From positions 186,001 through 250,000 of the forward strand of contig JACKAJ010000016.1 in NCBI GenBank assembly GCA_020635135.1: a stretch of 64,000 nucleotides of DNA, read 5' to 3'. The notes below the pieces were generated by a model. The model was not told where the DNA came from. It saw only the letters and a program-made list of their open reading frames with translations, and ran no database searches. Source of the stretch: Halobacteriovoraceae bacterium. GTDB lineage: Bacteria; Bdellovibrionota; Bacteriovoracia; Bacteriovoracales; Bacteriovoracaceae. The position numbers and the translations under genes were made by a program. Positions 18,127-26,227 of this stretch are shown here, in pieces. Positions within the stretch are counted from its first letter, which is position 1. The number at the start of each line of letters is the position of its first letter.

Positions 18127-18787
18127 GGAGAATTAATCCATCTGCGTAGGGGAAATAGCAACTCTTCCAGCGCTTGTTTTTTTCTCCCTCATGCACCCAT
18201 TGGTGAAGATCGCGAATGGCCGCCGTGGCCTTGGCACTGGCCAAACCGTCTTCTAGTAATGATCCTTTAAAAAAAGCATTGTCTATTGCAATAGTGGCGC
18301 CCCCGCTCAGATGATCCCAAGCTATTTCAATGAATTCTCGATACAGGGCCTTTTGCCCGTCAATTAAAAGAAAATCAATTGGGGGCTTCAGTTCTTGAAT
18401 AATTTCAAAACTATCACCCACACTGTATTGAATTTTCTCTCTCCATGAATTAGGAAATTCATTTTTTAGATAATACTCTTCCAAGTCGTCGCGAATTTCC
18501 GTAAGAATCACGGATTTCAGTCGCTCTTCGTTCCCCCCCACAAAATACCAAAAACAGCTATGCCCATAACCTGATCCAAATTCAAAAATGTAGCGATAAT
18601 TATTTTCCTGAATGAGATAATTAAAAAAGGAGCCGATGTCATTTTTGATAGCAGGAAAGCGAAGCTTTTCTCGAAACTCTTCAAGCTTTTTATAGATGGC
18701 CATCTCCCCTTCACTTAAATTCTGAAGTGGATAAGCTTGTGAATACTGATTGTGCTTTTCTTTAAGCTGATTGATATTTTCCATCAT
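18107..18787 (-). CDS. SAM-dependent O-methyltransferase-like protein
   Basis: This 226-residue class I methyltransferase fold begins, after a helical N-terminus, with the SAM-binding loop FEFGSGYGHS (about 68-77). An acidic strand end follows (VILTEIRDD), then VGDSFE and the FLLIDGQK motif seen in the O-methyltransferase family 3 (CmoA/COMT-like). Acceptor and pathway are unknown. The start could be either of two adjacent ATGs. Repeat copy C lies just upstream, between this gene and rpmG. Confidence 0.75.
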   Translation of the reverse strand: MMENINQLKEKHNQYSQAYPLQNLSEGEMAIYKKLEEFREKLRFPAIKNDIGSFFNYLIQENNYRYIFEFGSGYGHSCFWYFVGGNEERLKSVILTEIRDDLEEYYLKNEFPNSWREKIQYSVGDSFEIIQELKPPIDFLLIDGQKALYREFIEIAWDHLSGGATIAIDNAFFKGSLLEDGLASAKATAAIRDLHQWVHEGEKNKRWKSCYFPYADGLILLNKTIY

Positions 18788-18798
18788 TGCAAGCGAAT

Positions 18799-18926
18799 TT
18801 CTGAGTTTGGAGAAACGAGAGATTCTAGGAGTTGGGAAGTCGAAATGACGAGGCTTGGTTCCGCCAAGTCGCAGTCAGAGCGACTTTGCAACGACGACGA
18901 AGATCGACGTTTATCCGAACTCAGAA
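18799..18926 (-). repeat. Dispersed 3'-UTR repeat, copy C (128 bp)
   Basis: Both ends read TTCTGAGTT-Y-GGA, forming a terminal inverted repeat in which 11 of the first 13 positions match exactly and one more is a wobble. On the minus strand it begins 11 nt after the rpmG stop codon. It contains an internal hairpin (AAGTCGC/GCGACTT). The outer blocks match copy B closely: AACTCCTAGAATCTCTCG here against GACTCCTTGAATCTCTCG there. It separates rpmG from the methyltransferase gene. Confidence 0.8.
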
Positions 18927-18937
18927 CAGAAACAGAA

Positions 18938-19114
18938 TTACTTGATTTCTTTATGAACAGTATGTCTTCTCAAGAATGGGTTGTACTTTTTAAGTTCAAG
19001 TCTCTCAGGCATCTTCTTCTTGTTCTTAGTTGTTGTATAACGAGAAGGAGTTTTCCCAAGCTTGCGAGCTTCAGTACATTCCAATGTAATCATTACGCGA
19101 GGTCCCTTGGCCAT
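18938..19114 (-). CDS. rpmG: 50S ribosomal protein L33
   Basis: I translate 58 residues beginning MAKGPRVMITLECTEARKLG and containing YTTTKNKKKMPERLELKKYNP, an unmistakable L33 of the large ribosomal subunit. Of the four zinc-binding Cys of the C+ form only the first remains (LECTEA and KKYNP stand where C+ proteins have LECTEC and KKYCP), so this is a zinc-free (C-) form that still resembles the C+ lineage. It has its own promoter (19153-19181) and is followed by repeat copy C. It is too short for a routine ORF cut-off. Confidence 0.95.
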   Translation of the reverse strand: MAKGPRVMITLECTEARKLGKTPSRYTTTKNKKKMPERLELKKYNPFLRRHTVHKEIK

Positions 19115-19152
19115 ATTGTCGATCCTTTTTTATAGACTTATAATTTTTTGAG

Positions 19153-19181
19153 ATCCTATTCTCTTTGTGTTAAATAATCAA
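19153..19181 (-). promoter_or_regulatory. Predicted sigma-70-type promoter of rpmG
   Basis: On the minus strand TTGATT and TAGGAT are separated by 17 bp, about 39 bp before the rpmG start codon. Four of six bases in the -10 box match the consensus. Confidence 0.5.
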
Positions 19182-19189
19182 CTGCAAAA

Positions 19190-19204
19190 AAGTCCCAAGG
19201 ACTT
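19190..19204. other. Small hairpin between divergent genes
   Basis: AAGTCC and GGACTT form a perfect 6-bp stem around CAA, with A or T runs on either side. It lies 17 bp before the ATG at 19222 and just upstream of the rpmG promoter. It may be a weak terminator or a leader hairpin affecting the 19222 gene. Confidence 0.35.
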
Positions 19205-19221
19205 AAAAAGAAGGAAAATAG

Positions 19222-19512
19222 ATGGTAACAACGGAAAACTGGACGCATTGCGCATATCAGCAAAAATCTTCTGGACTCCTTGCTCGGCTAACAATTGGAG
19301 CTGAAGTCGATCCCCAAGGGCAACAAGTCGACATCTATTACGTTACAGTCCTCAATGGTGAGCATAAAGAAGTCTCACAAAACCCTTTTCCCAATCAGTC
19401 AGACGCCATTGATAGCTTGAACTCCATGTTTTCACACTGGGAGTTCGTCGATCAAGAAACAGAAGCCAAGAAACCCAATTCTGAAGGGTGCTCTAGCTGT
19501 CAGGCCCATTAA
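19222..19512 (+). CDS. Small hypothetical protein with Cys-rich tail
   Basis: This 96-residue soluble protein has no family I recognise. The first ~75 residues look like a compact alpha/beta fold (two strands around VDIYYVTVLNG). The C-terminus ends CSSCQAH, a CxxC plus His that could bind metal or be redox active. AAGAAGGAAA precedes the ATG. It is convergent with the next gene; their stops interlock over 4 bp. Confidence 0.65.
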   Translation: MVTTENWTHCAYQQKSSGLLARLTIGAEVDPQGQQVDIYYVTVLNGEHKEVSQNPFPNQSDAIDSLNSMFSHWEFVDQETEAKKPNSEGCSSCQAH

Positions 19513-20324
19513 GGGATAATCAGTCCATCTTCGTAAACTGTGTTTACATATTCTAAAGTGAGAACGGGCGAAGTTTCGCTAGCACCTTGCTGAAGAACTT
19601 CGAGCTCTTCATTGTTATAGACCATCACAACTTTATAATCTTGGAAGAAACCAAATGATTGGTAAGGTGGAAGATTTCTTTTTAAGTGCTCAATTTGCAA
19701 ATCTTTATCTTTAATTATTCCCATTAATTCCAGCATGCTAAGTTTTTCAATAAACCAACGGTCTCTAGGGTTTCGATAAGAAACAATATTTAAGAAATCT
19801 TCAAGATCTTCCCTATAAGGATCTGCGTATTTAGTCATCCCTCCATAAGCATAGAGTCCATCAAGTATATGGGTGTAAGTAAGATTCACTTTTTCCCCAC
19901 GTTCACTCCAAGATTTCATAACATCTTCTTGAGTATTTCTTTCGCAAAGTTCCCAGTGCCCTCCCACGGCATAAACGTGATTGGCCGTGATATCAAAACT
20001 AAATTCACCTCCCCCAGAGCTCACCCAAAAGTCGGGGTTACAATCAGAAAAGAAGTAGGTATCTCGTTCGTCTTGTCCTTGAAGATAAATGACAGTCATT
20101 TGATTACTTTTAGCAAACTTCACAGCTTCATCCATCCCCATTTTAGAAGAATAGCGTCCATCCCATAGAGTTGAAGGATGAGTAACGATTAAAAGTTTAT
20201 CAGAGCTATACTTAACATCTTGAGGTTCTGTAAAACTCACTTGAGGACAGGGAGCATAAGCAAAAACCTGGGTTGAACTTAAAAACCAAATGATAAAAAA
20301 TGAAAAAATGCTTAATCCTTGCAT
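19509..20324 (-). CDS. Secreted hypothetical protein
   Basis: This 271-residue protein has a clear signal peptide (FSFFIIWFLSSTQVFA) and is probably periplasmic. The mature part (LLIVTHPSTLWDGRYSSKMGMDEAVKF) suggests an alpha/beta fold with a possible HxD-like start; no known catalytic motif is evident. It contains three Cys in the mature part. It has no cotranscribed partner. I do not recognise the family. Confidence 0.65.
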   Translation of the reverse strand: MQGLSIFSFFIIWFLSSTQVFAYAPCPQVSFTEPQDVKYSSDKLLIVTHPSTLWDGRYSSKMGMDEAVKFAKSNQMTVIYLQGQDERDTYFFSDCNPDFWVSSGGGEFSFDITANHVYAVGGHWELCERNTQEDVMKSWSERGEKVNLTYTHILDGLYAYGGMTKYADPYREDLEDFLNIVSYRNPRDRWFIEKLSMLELMGIIKDKDLQIEHLKRNLPPYQSFGFFQDYKVVMVYNNEELEVLQQGASETSPVLTLEYVNTVYEDGLIIP

Positions 20325-20388
20325 GTAAACTCCATTGAAAATGACTTTTCTAAAAGATTATAGAGGCAGACTGCTACGGTCAACTATA

Positions 20389-21351
20389 TTACGAAAGGAA
20401 TTTTAATTTTTTCAAAAGTGAATTGAGGGCCAACTGCTTAAGTGGCCCAGAAAAACGAAGTTTACTGAGATCTTCACTAGCCATATTGATCGAAGACAAT
20501 TCAATTATATTTATTTTATTTTCTTGAGTCACCACAAACCCTTCCAGAATTTTCCCTTTGTGAGAGTGAAGCACTAATTCCCCCTCTTGGTCTTGCCAGG
20601 CCAAGGGAATTTTCCAGGTAAACTTTGGCGTTTCTCCAAAAACCCAATTCCAACTCTCTAGCTCCCGTTGGTAAGCCAATGTTTTATCGTCACAATAACT
20701 TCTTAGTTCTTGAATCGAATATTCATGAAAATATTTTTCTAAATGCTCAAAAAAATTGAATCGCGTAACCGATGCAAGCTCACTTTGCACATTACCTACA
20801 ATGGATGTTTGCGATTCAATCGCCTTTCCTGGCATATCTAATCTTTGGTGATGAAGAAGTTGTGAAATTGAAGAAAGATCAGTATCCACTAATAAAGTAT
20901 AGTGATGAAGTGAAGAGTCCTTAGTATTTTTGAAAGCACTCCCTGAAATTTTTTTACTTTTAAGAAGAATATCATTTCTTTTATTAACTTCAACATTCAA
21001 GCCTAAGTTTTTCAAAAAATCAGTGATCACTTGAAAGTTTTTATTCGTATCGAGATTGGCACCAATAAAAGAAAAATTAAAATTGCCGAGATCGTGATAC
21101 ACACAACCCCCACCCGATTGCCGACGGACGATGCAAAGATTGCGAATATCAGGATTTTCAAGATTGATTTCAAGCCATGGGTTTTGAAATCGCCCCATGA
21201 TAATAGCAGGGCGTGAACGCCACACAAAGAGTATTGTCTTGTTCCAAAACTGAGAATCCCTTAAAATTTTATTTTCATAAGCGAGATTAAAATAAGGGTC
21301 ATCGTTGTGAGAAAAAATGACGTTTGATAAATAAGATTTCAACCACCGCAT
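20389..21351 (-). CDS. lplA: Lipoate-protein ligase A-like protein
   Basis: This 320-residue protein of the biotin/lipoate ligase fold attaches lipoate to the E2 subunits of 2-oxoacid dehydrogenases and to GcvH. The motif RRQSGGGCVYHDLGN (about 80-95) and the catalytic-Lys region KKISGSAFK are present, followed by a C-terminal accessory domain. The start lies 13 bp inside the preceding gene, implying coupling. An octanoyltransferase of the LipM type is an alternative, but the motif set favours LplA. Confidence 0.88.
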   Translation of the reverse strand: MRWLKSYLSNVIFSHNDDPYFNLAYENKILRDSQFWNKTILFVWRSRPAIIMGRFQNPWLEINLENPDIRNLCIVRRQSGGGCVYHDLGNFNFSFIGANLDTNKNFQVITDFLKNLGLNVEVNKRNDILLKSKKISGSAFKNTKDSSLHHYTLLVDTDLSSISQLLHHQRLDMPGKAIESQTSIVGNVQSELASVTRFNFFEHLEKYFHEYSIQELRSYCDDKTLAYQRELESWNWVFGETPKFTWKIPLAWQDQEGELVLHSHKGKILEGFVVTQENKINIIELSSINMASEDLSKLRFSGPLKQLALNSLLKKLKFLS

Positions 21352-22742
21352 CCAAAAAGTTTTTTGCTCTTAATGATTTCTGATACTTTTTTGGGAACCA
21401 TACCTTCCCAACCTTCTTCACCCGTTTGTATCATATTGAGCACCTTTCTGGAATAGATATGGAGGATGGAATCGTCGTAATTCTCAATGGGAAGTAGCTG
21501 CTTTGAATCAATGAGGTATTGATAAAGATGTTTAAGAGTCGGAGGAATACTCAAGTTAAAAATATCTATAGACTCCCCGCTTTCTTGTTCTTTATAAGGG
21601 TATACATAGAGGCGATGATTTTCTTTAAAAAGCTGACCAAGAGCTGCGAAAATGCCACCATCGCTTTCATAATAAGCTTCATCGAAGATTTGCTTAAAGT
21701 TTACCCCTCCTAAAATGAGGGCCACGCTTTTGGTATTTTGATGGTGAAAGTAATCGGTGAGTTTGTAGTACTGAGCAAAATTGGAAATAAGAACTCGCTG
21801 CCCGAGAGCTGCTAGAAGATCAACTCGAGCGAGAAAATCTTTACTATCAAAACCCACGTGATTGAGATTTTTCATGGTAATTTCTGCGATAGAAAAAATC
21901 TCGTCTTCTTTAGTCCCAATGGCCTCGGCGTAGTTCGCTAGACCGCATTTAATAATATCTAAATTCACAAGCGTTGGCGGTCGAAAGCTTCCCCGAACCA
22001 CTTGAACATTTTTCTTATAGAGAAGATCGCGGGCCAAGACCACTTCTCCAAACTCATTAAACATAATAGCATCGCAATACTTTCTTTTAACGAGCTCCAG
22101 GTTCATGATCCGATTATCCACTCCCGCAAAGGCAGGACCGTTAAACTGAATCATGTTAATACTCACTCTTCCCTCACCTAGATTTTCAGTGAGACAACCA
22201 AGAATTTGTTCAGGTTTTTCGTGGTGAAAGTAAGCACCATAGACAAGATTGACTCCAATAATCCCAAGGGCCTCTTGTTGAAACTGATTTTGATTATCGA
22301 GCATGTCCACGTGAAGAATAATATCACTACAAGGACCACCGGAATGCGTTTGGAAACGAATTCCAAGCCAACCATGGGCATCTTTTCGGTAGCTAAAACT
22401 AGTAGCAGCGACAGTGTTGGCGAATGAAAAAAATTTGGATTTGTCTCCGCGCGATTCTTGCAGGCGCTCAAGAAGGAGATCATATTCGTAGTTGAGCATT
22501 TTTATAAGTCGAGATTTACAAACATAGCGCCCTGACTGCTCCCGCCCGTAGATCGCATCACTAAAGGCCATGTCATAAGCTGAAATAGATTTCGCGACAG
22601 TTCCTGAAGCTCCGCCCGCCTTAAAGAAAAAGCGCGCCACTTCTTGGCCTGCACCAATTTCTGCGAACGTCCCATAAATCGAGTGGTCCAAGTTGAGCTT
22701 GAGAGCTTTTTGCTTGGTGCTTAAGGATTGTAAATCTGCCAT
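21339..22742 (-). CDS. Conserved 467-residue protein of unknown function
   Basis: This soluble protein begins with a conserved block (YGTFAEIGAGQEVARFFF, then GGASGTVAKSISAYDM) that I recall from a widespread bacterial family sometimes labelled nicotinate-nucleotide adenylyltransferase or, wrongly, TonB-dependent receptor. Later motifs include LGIIGVNLVYGA and VRGSFRPPTLVNLD. There is no signal peptide, membrane segment or Rossmann HxGH motif to support either label. It ends FGCGG. lplA starts inside its last codons, and the DTW-domain gene lies just upstream. The function is unknown. Confidence 0.75.
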   Translation of the reverse strand: MADLQSLSTKQKALKLNLDHSIYGTFAEIGAGQEVARFFFKAGGASGTVAKSISAYDMAFSDAIYGREQSGRYVCKSRLIKMLNYEYDLLLERLQESRGDKSKFFSFANTVAATSFSYRKDAHGWLGIRFQTHSGGPCSDIILHVDMLDNQNQFQQEALGIIGVNLVYGAYFHHEKPEQILGCLTENLGEGRVSINMIQFNGPAFAGVDNRIMNLELVKRKYCDAIMFNEFGEVVLARDLLYKKNVQVVRGSFRPPTLVNLDIIKCGLANYAEAIGTKEDEIFSIAEITMKNLNHVGFDSKDFLARVDLLAALGQRVLISNFAQYYKLTDYFHHQNTKSVALILGGVNFKQIFDEAYYESDGGIFAALGQLFKENHRLYVYPYKEQESGESIDIFNLSIPPTLKHLYQYLIDSKQLLPIENYDDSILHIYSRKVLNMIQTGEEGWEGMVPKKVSEIIKSKKLFGCGG

Positions 22743-22802
22743 ATCAAAATCTTAGCAATCTCGTGACGGGTTTGAAAGACTTTTGGTACCTGAGAAATCT
22801 CA

Positions 22803-23564
22803 TCAAGTTTCAAAACAAATATTTCGACTCTCCCATTTTTTGGATTTTTTGCGCATCCAAGGCTCTTTATAGGGTTTGGGATTTTTTTTATAACTTTTCT
22901 TGTTGGGATCTTTGGCACAGGCTATTTGGAAATCCACCAGGCGTTGTAAACACTCAAGTAGAACTTTTTCGCAGTCGTAGAGTTTTTCTATCCCTTGAGC
23001 TTCAAGATTGGCCAACAAATAATAAACAGACTCGATTGTCGAGAGGCAATAGTCAGCAGGCTGGTGCTTGATGGTAAATTGCGAATTCCGAGGAGGATCA
23101 AAACTTAAACGCGGAAGCGTTTGAAGAGTGCGACTCTTTCGCAGCATACTCTTAGCACAAGGCCAAGTGCCGTCTAAAATGAAGACCACTGGTCTTTTAG
23201 GAACGAATCTTGATTTTTCAAACTTTTCTTTAGTTAAATTGAGAGAGTTCTTCCCTGGGTAGAGTAAAAAGCAAGCAACATTCGGATCTTTCAATAGCTT
23301 TTGGACGCTTTTATTTGTGTCAAACTCTTCATCCACTATGATCTGGGAGTTCGTGAGCGCCACGTGAGTCATCCTTCCTGTTCCAAGCCTTTGCTTTTTG
23401 GCTTCTTTTGGGTGCATGAGGATAACAAACTCAAATTGCGTATTAAAACTTTTAATTTCTGAACAAAAACAGATTTTTTGGGGGCGCAAGCACTTTAAGC
23501 AGTGGACTCTTCTTGGTTCGAAGGATTTCACTGATCGTTTTTTTAGGTACTCGGCCAAGTTCAT
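22803..23564 (-). CDS. DTW-domain tRNA-uridine aminocarboxypropyltransferase
   Basis: This 253-residue protein belongs to the DTW family (E. coli TapT), which transfers the aminocarboxypropyl group of SAM to a tRNA uridine to form acp3U. The N-terminal zinc-type motif is CLKCLRPQKICFC and the signature appears as DGTW. The C-terminal ~40 residues are Lys-rich. I choose the ATG at 23564, one base after the pepN stop, over an ATG at 23600 inside pepN. It is probably coupled to pepN. Confidence 0.85.
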   Translation of the reverse strand: MNLAEYLKKRSVKSFEPRRVHCLKCLRPQKICFCSEIKSFNTQFEFVILMHPKEAKKQRLGTGRMTHVALTNSQIIVDEEFDTNKSVQKLLKDPNVACFLLYPGKNSLNLTKEKFEKSRFVPKRPVVFILDGTWPCAKSMLRKSRTLQTLPRLSFDPPRNSQFTIKHQPADYCLSTIESVYYLLANLEAQGIEKLYDCEKVLLECLQRLVDFQIACAKDPNKKSYKKNPKPYKEPWMRKKSKKWESRNICFET

Positions 23565-23565
23565 T

Positions 23566-26205
23566 TTAGTGATATTCAAGAGTTTTCGAGACAATTTCAA
23601 ATGTATCTTTGGAAAGCTTAGGCGTTTCCAATATTCTTTTTAGCTCCAAAGTGCTTTTTTCTCTTCTGGTGGAATCTAATTTTTTCAAATTTTTAAATTG
23701 TCTCGCCATTCTAGAAGCTACTTGAGGATTAAAACTATCAATCTGGATAATTTTATCGGCCATATAGCGATAGCCTTCACCACTGGCATCGTGAAACTTC
23801 ACAAGATTTCTATTCATAAAAGCCACAAAGAGATTGTAAACTTTATTGGGAGTTTTGATATCAAAATAAGCGGAATTTTCGAGCTCTTTAATTTTCTCAA
23901 TCACATTCCCTTTATCGCTTACCGCTTGGACAGCAAACCATTTATCTGTAATAAGAGGATAAGCTTTCCATTTATTGATAAAACTTTCGTTAACTTCTTT
24001 GACATCAGAATTTTGATAGTAATTCATAGAGGCTAGTGAAGCGAGTTCGTCAGTCATATTTTCAGCATCAATATATTGGTGATAGCAGAGATTATTAAAC
24101 TCTGGCTCATTAATACTATAGAGAAAATCGAGAACAGTATTTTTCAGTGCCCGACCTCCCATATTCTCAGCGTTCCATTCATTTTCCACATGATTTAATT
24201 CTGAGTAAAGTTTCGAGAATTCGTCTTTCAAAGCTTTAGCCAAAAAGATCTTTAGCTCTTCTCTAACCCGATGAACATTGTCAAAATCGTAAATTTTTAG
24301 TTGTTCGTTCAATTCAGACTCTGAAGGCATTGAGAGAAATTCTGCTTTAAAATGCCAATCAATTTTTTCATCTTCTATCACGGAACGGACGGCATCAATA
24401 AGTCTCTCATCAAAAACGATATGATCATTGTTGAGATTTTCTTTAATGTTTTTAGCAAAAAGATATTGCCCATAATCCCAACGATTAAAAAGATCATCTT
24501 CAATCAAAGATAGTGCATAAATTTCGTCGTCACTCCAGTTTCTCTCAACATAAACAGGAGCACTAAATCTACGATTAATGGAAAGCAAAGGTTTTTCTTT
24601 GAGTCCAGTCACTTTCAATGAAACTGTTTTGTCTTGTAAAATCAGTAATCGCTCAGAACCATTTGTTGTAAAAAGTGATTTATCTTTTTCAAAACTTATA
24701 TTATTGTTAGCAATTTCTTCTCCATTGGAGCTCACTAACTTGTATTGAAGAGGAATCGTCATCAGTGTCGCAACATTACTATCCGCATGTCTTTGAGAGA
24801 TATTTACGCTGAAAACACCTTCTGCATCATTATACCAAGCATCCACCTTAACGATAGGGGTGCCTTTTACATCATACCAGTTCTTAAATTGTGAAAAATC
24901 AAAGTCACTCACCTCTTCCATGGCATGGACAAAATCTTCAGTCGTAACCGCTTGCCCATCGTAGAGTTCAAAGTATTTAGCCATGCCAGCTTTGAAACGC
25001 TCTCGCCCAATGATCGTTTCAATCATGCGAATAACTTCCGAGCCTTTCTCATAGACAGTCAGTGTGTAAAAATTATTGATTTCAATATAAGACTTTGGCT
25101 TAATTGGGTGAGAAAAAGGACCTGAGTCTTCAGCAAATTGTTGAGCTCTTAAAAAACTCACATCAGAAATTCTTTTAACTTCCCTGGAATTGAGATCACT
25201 AGAGAATTCTTGATCACGAAAAACAGTAAGACCTTCTTTAAGAGTTAGCTGGAACCAATCCCGACAAGTCACGCGATTACCAGTCCAATTATGAAAGTAC
25301 TCATGTCCAATAACACCTTGAATTCCATAAAGATCTGTATCAGTTGCAGTTTTTTTATTTCCCAAAACAAATTTAGAATTAAATATATTAAGACCTTTAT
25401 TTTCCATGGCGCCCATGTTGAATGCATCCACGGCCACAATCATATAAATATCTAAGTCGTATTCCAAATCAAAGCGCTCTTCATCCCATTTCATGGATTG
25501 TTTTAAGCAATTCATAGCATGAGCCGTTTGTTCGAGATTTCCTTTGTCCACATAAATTTCTAAAGCCACGTTGCGCCCAGAGACAGTTGTGAATTCATCA
25601 CGAGCACAATCGAGATCCCCAGCGACGAGAGCAAAAAGATAGCAGGGTTTAGGGAAAGGATCTTTCCACAAAACCCAGTGGCGTCCACCCTCTAAATCAC
25701 CGGAATCAATTTTATTTCCATTGGCCAGCAATTGGGGATATTTCTTTTTATCGGCAATAATTTTGGTTTTGTATGTTGCCAGAACATCGGGGCGATCATA
25801 GAAATAAGTAATTCGCCGAAAGCCTTCAGCTTCATTTTGAGTGCAAAAAATGCTACCCGATTTATAAAGTCCCATCAAAGCAAGATTTTTTTGGGGATAG
25901 ATCTCGGTTTTAATTTCTAAAACAAATTCAGCAGAAGATGGACGGAATATAAGCTTTTCATCTTCCAAAATATAATCGGAAGAATCTTCACCATTCACCT
26001 TAAAACTGAGAAGTTTTAATTCTTCTCCATCCAAGGCCATAGGAGGCAATGTTCGAGCATTGGTTTCACGAGCATGAACGTTAAGGAGACTTGTGACTAT
26101 TGTTTTGTCTTCGTAGAGATCAAATTCCAAATCAATATGTGTAATTTGATATTCTGTGGGAAGATAATCTTTCAAGTAAATGGTTTGTGGCTTCGAACTT
26201 TCCAT
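23566..26205 (-). CDS. pepN: Aminopeptidase N (M1)
   Basis: This 879-residue cytoplasmic zinc aminopeptidase is close to the length of E. coli PepN (870). The exopeptidase motif is GAMENKGLN and the zinc motif HEYFHNW, with the third ligand Glu further on in the GLTVFRDQEF region. It removes N-terminal residues from peptides produced by protein turnover or taken up from outside. No signal peptide is seen. The DTW gene follows directly, and pckA lies 22 bp upstream, so pckA-pepN-DTW may be one transcript. Confidence 0.95.
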   Translation of the reverse strand: MESSKPQTIYLKDYLPTEYQITHIDLEFDLYEDKTIVTSLLNVHARETNARTLPPMALDGEELKLLSFKVNGEDSSDYILEDEKLIFRPSSAEFVLEIKTEIYPQKNLALMGLYKSGSIFCTQNEAEGFRRITYFYDRPDVLATYKTKIIADKKKYPQLLANGNKIDSGDLEGGRHWVLWKDPFPKPCYLFALVAGDLDCARDEFTTVSGRNVALEIYVDKGNLEQTAHAMNCLKQSMKWDEERFDLEYDLDIYMIVAVDAFNMGAMENKGLNIFNSKFVLGNKKTATDTDLYGIQGVIGHEYFHNWTGNRVTCRDWFQLTLKEGLTVFRDQEFSSDLNSREVKRISDVSFLRAQQFAEDSGPFSHPIKPKSYIEINNFYTLTVYEKGSEVIRMIETIIGRERFKAGMAKYFELYDGQAVTTEDFVHAMEEVSDFDFSQFKNWYDVKGTPIVKVDAWYNDAEGVFSVNISQRHADSNVATLMTIPLQYKLVSSNGEEIANNNISFEKDKSLFTTNGSERLLILQDKTVSLKVTGLKEKPLLSINRRFSAPVYVERNWSDDEIYALSLIEDDLFNRWDYGQYLFAKNIKENLNNDHIVFDERLIDAVRSVIEDEKIDWHFKAEFLSMPSESELNEQLKIYDFDNVHRVREELKIFLAKALKDEFSKLYSELNHVENEWNAENMGGRALKNTVLDFLYSINEPEFNNLCYHQYIDAENMTDELASLASMNYYQNSDVKEVNESFINKWKAYPLITDKWFAVQAVSDKGNVIEKIKELENSAYFDIKTPNKVYNLFVAFMNRNLVKFHDASGEGYRYMADKIIQIDSFNPQVASRMARQFKNLKKLDSTRREKSTLELKRILETPKLSKDTFEIVSKTLEYH

Positions 26206-26227
26206 GTCTTTCCCTTGCCCTTAAGTC

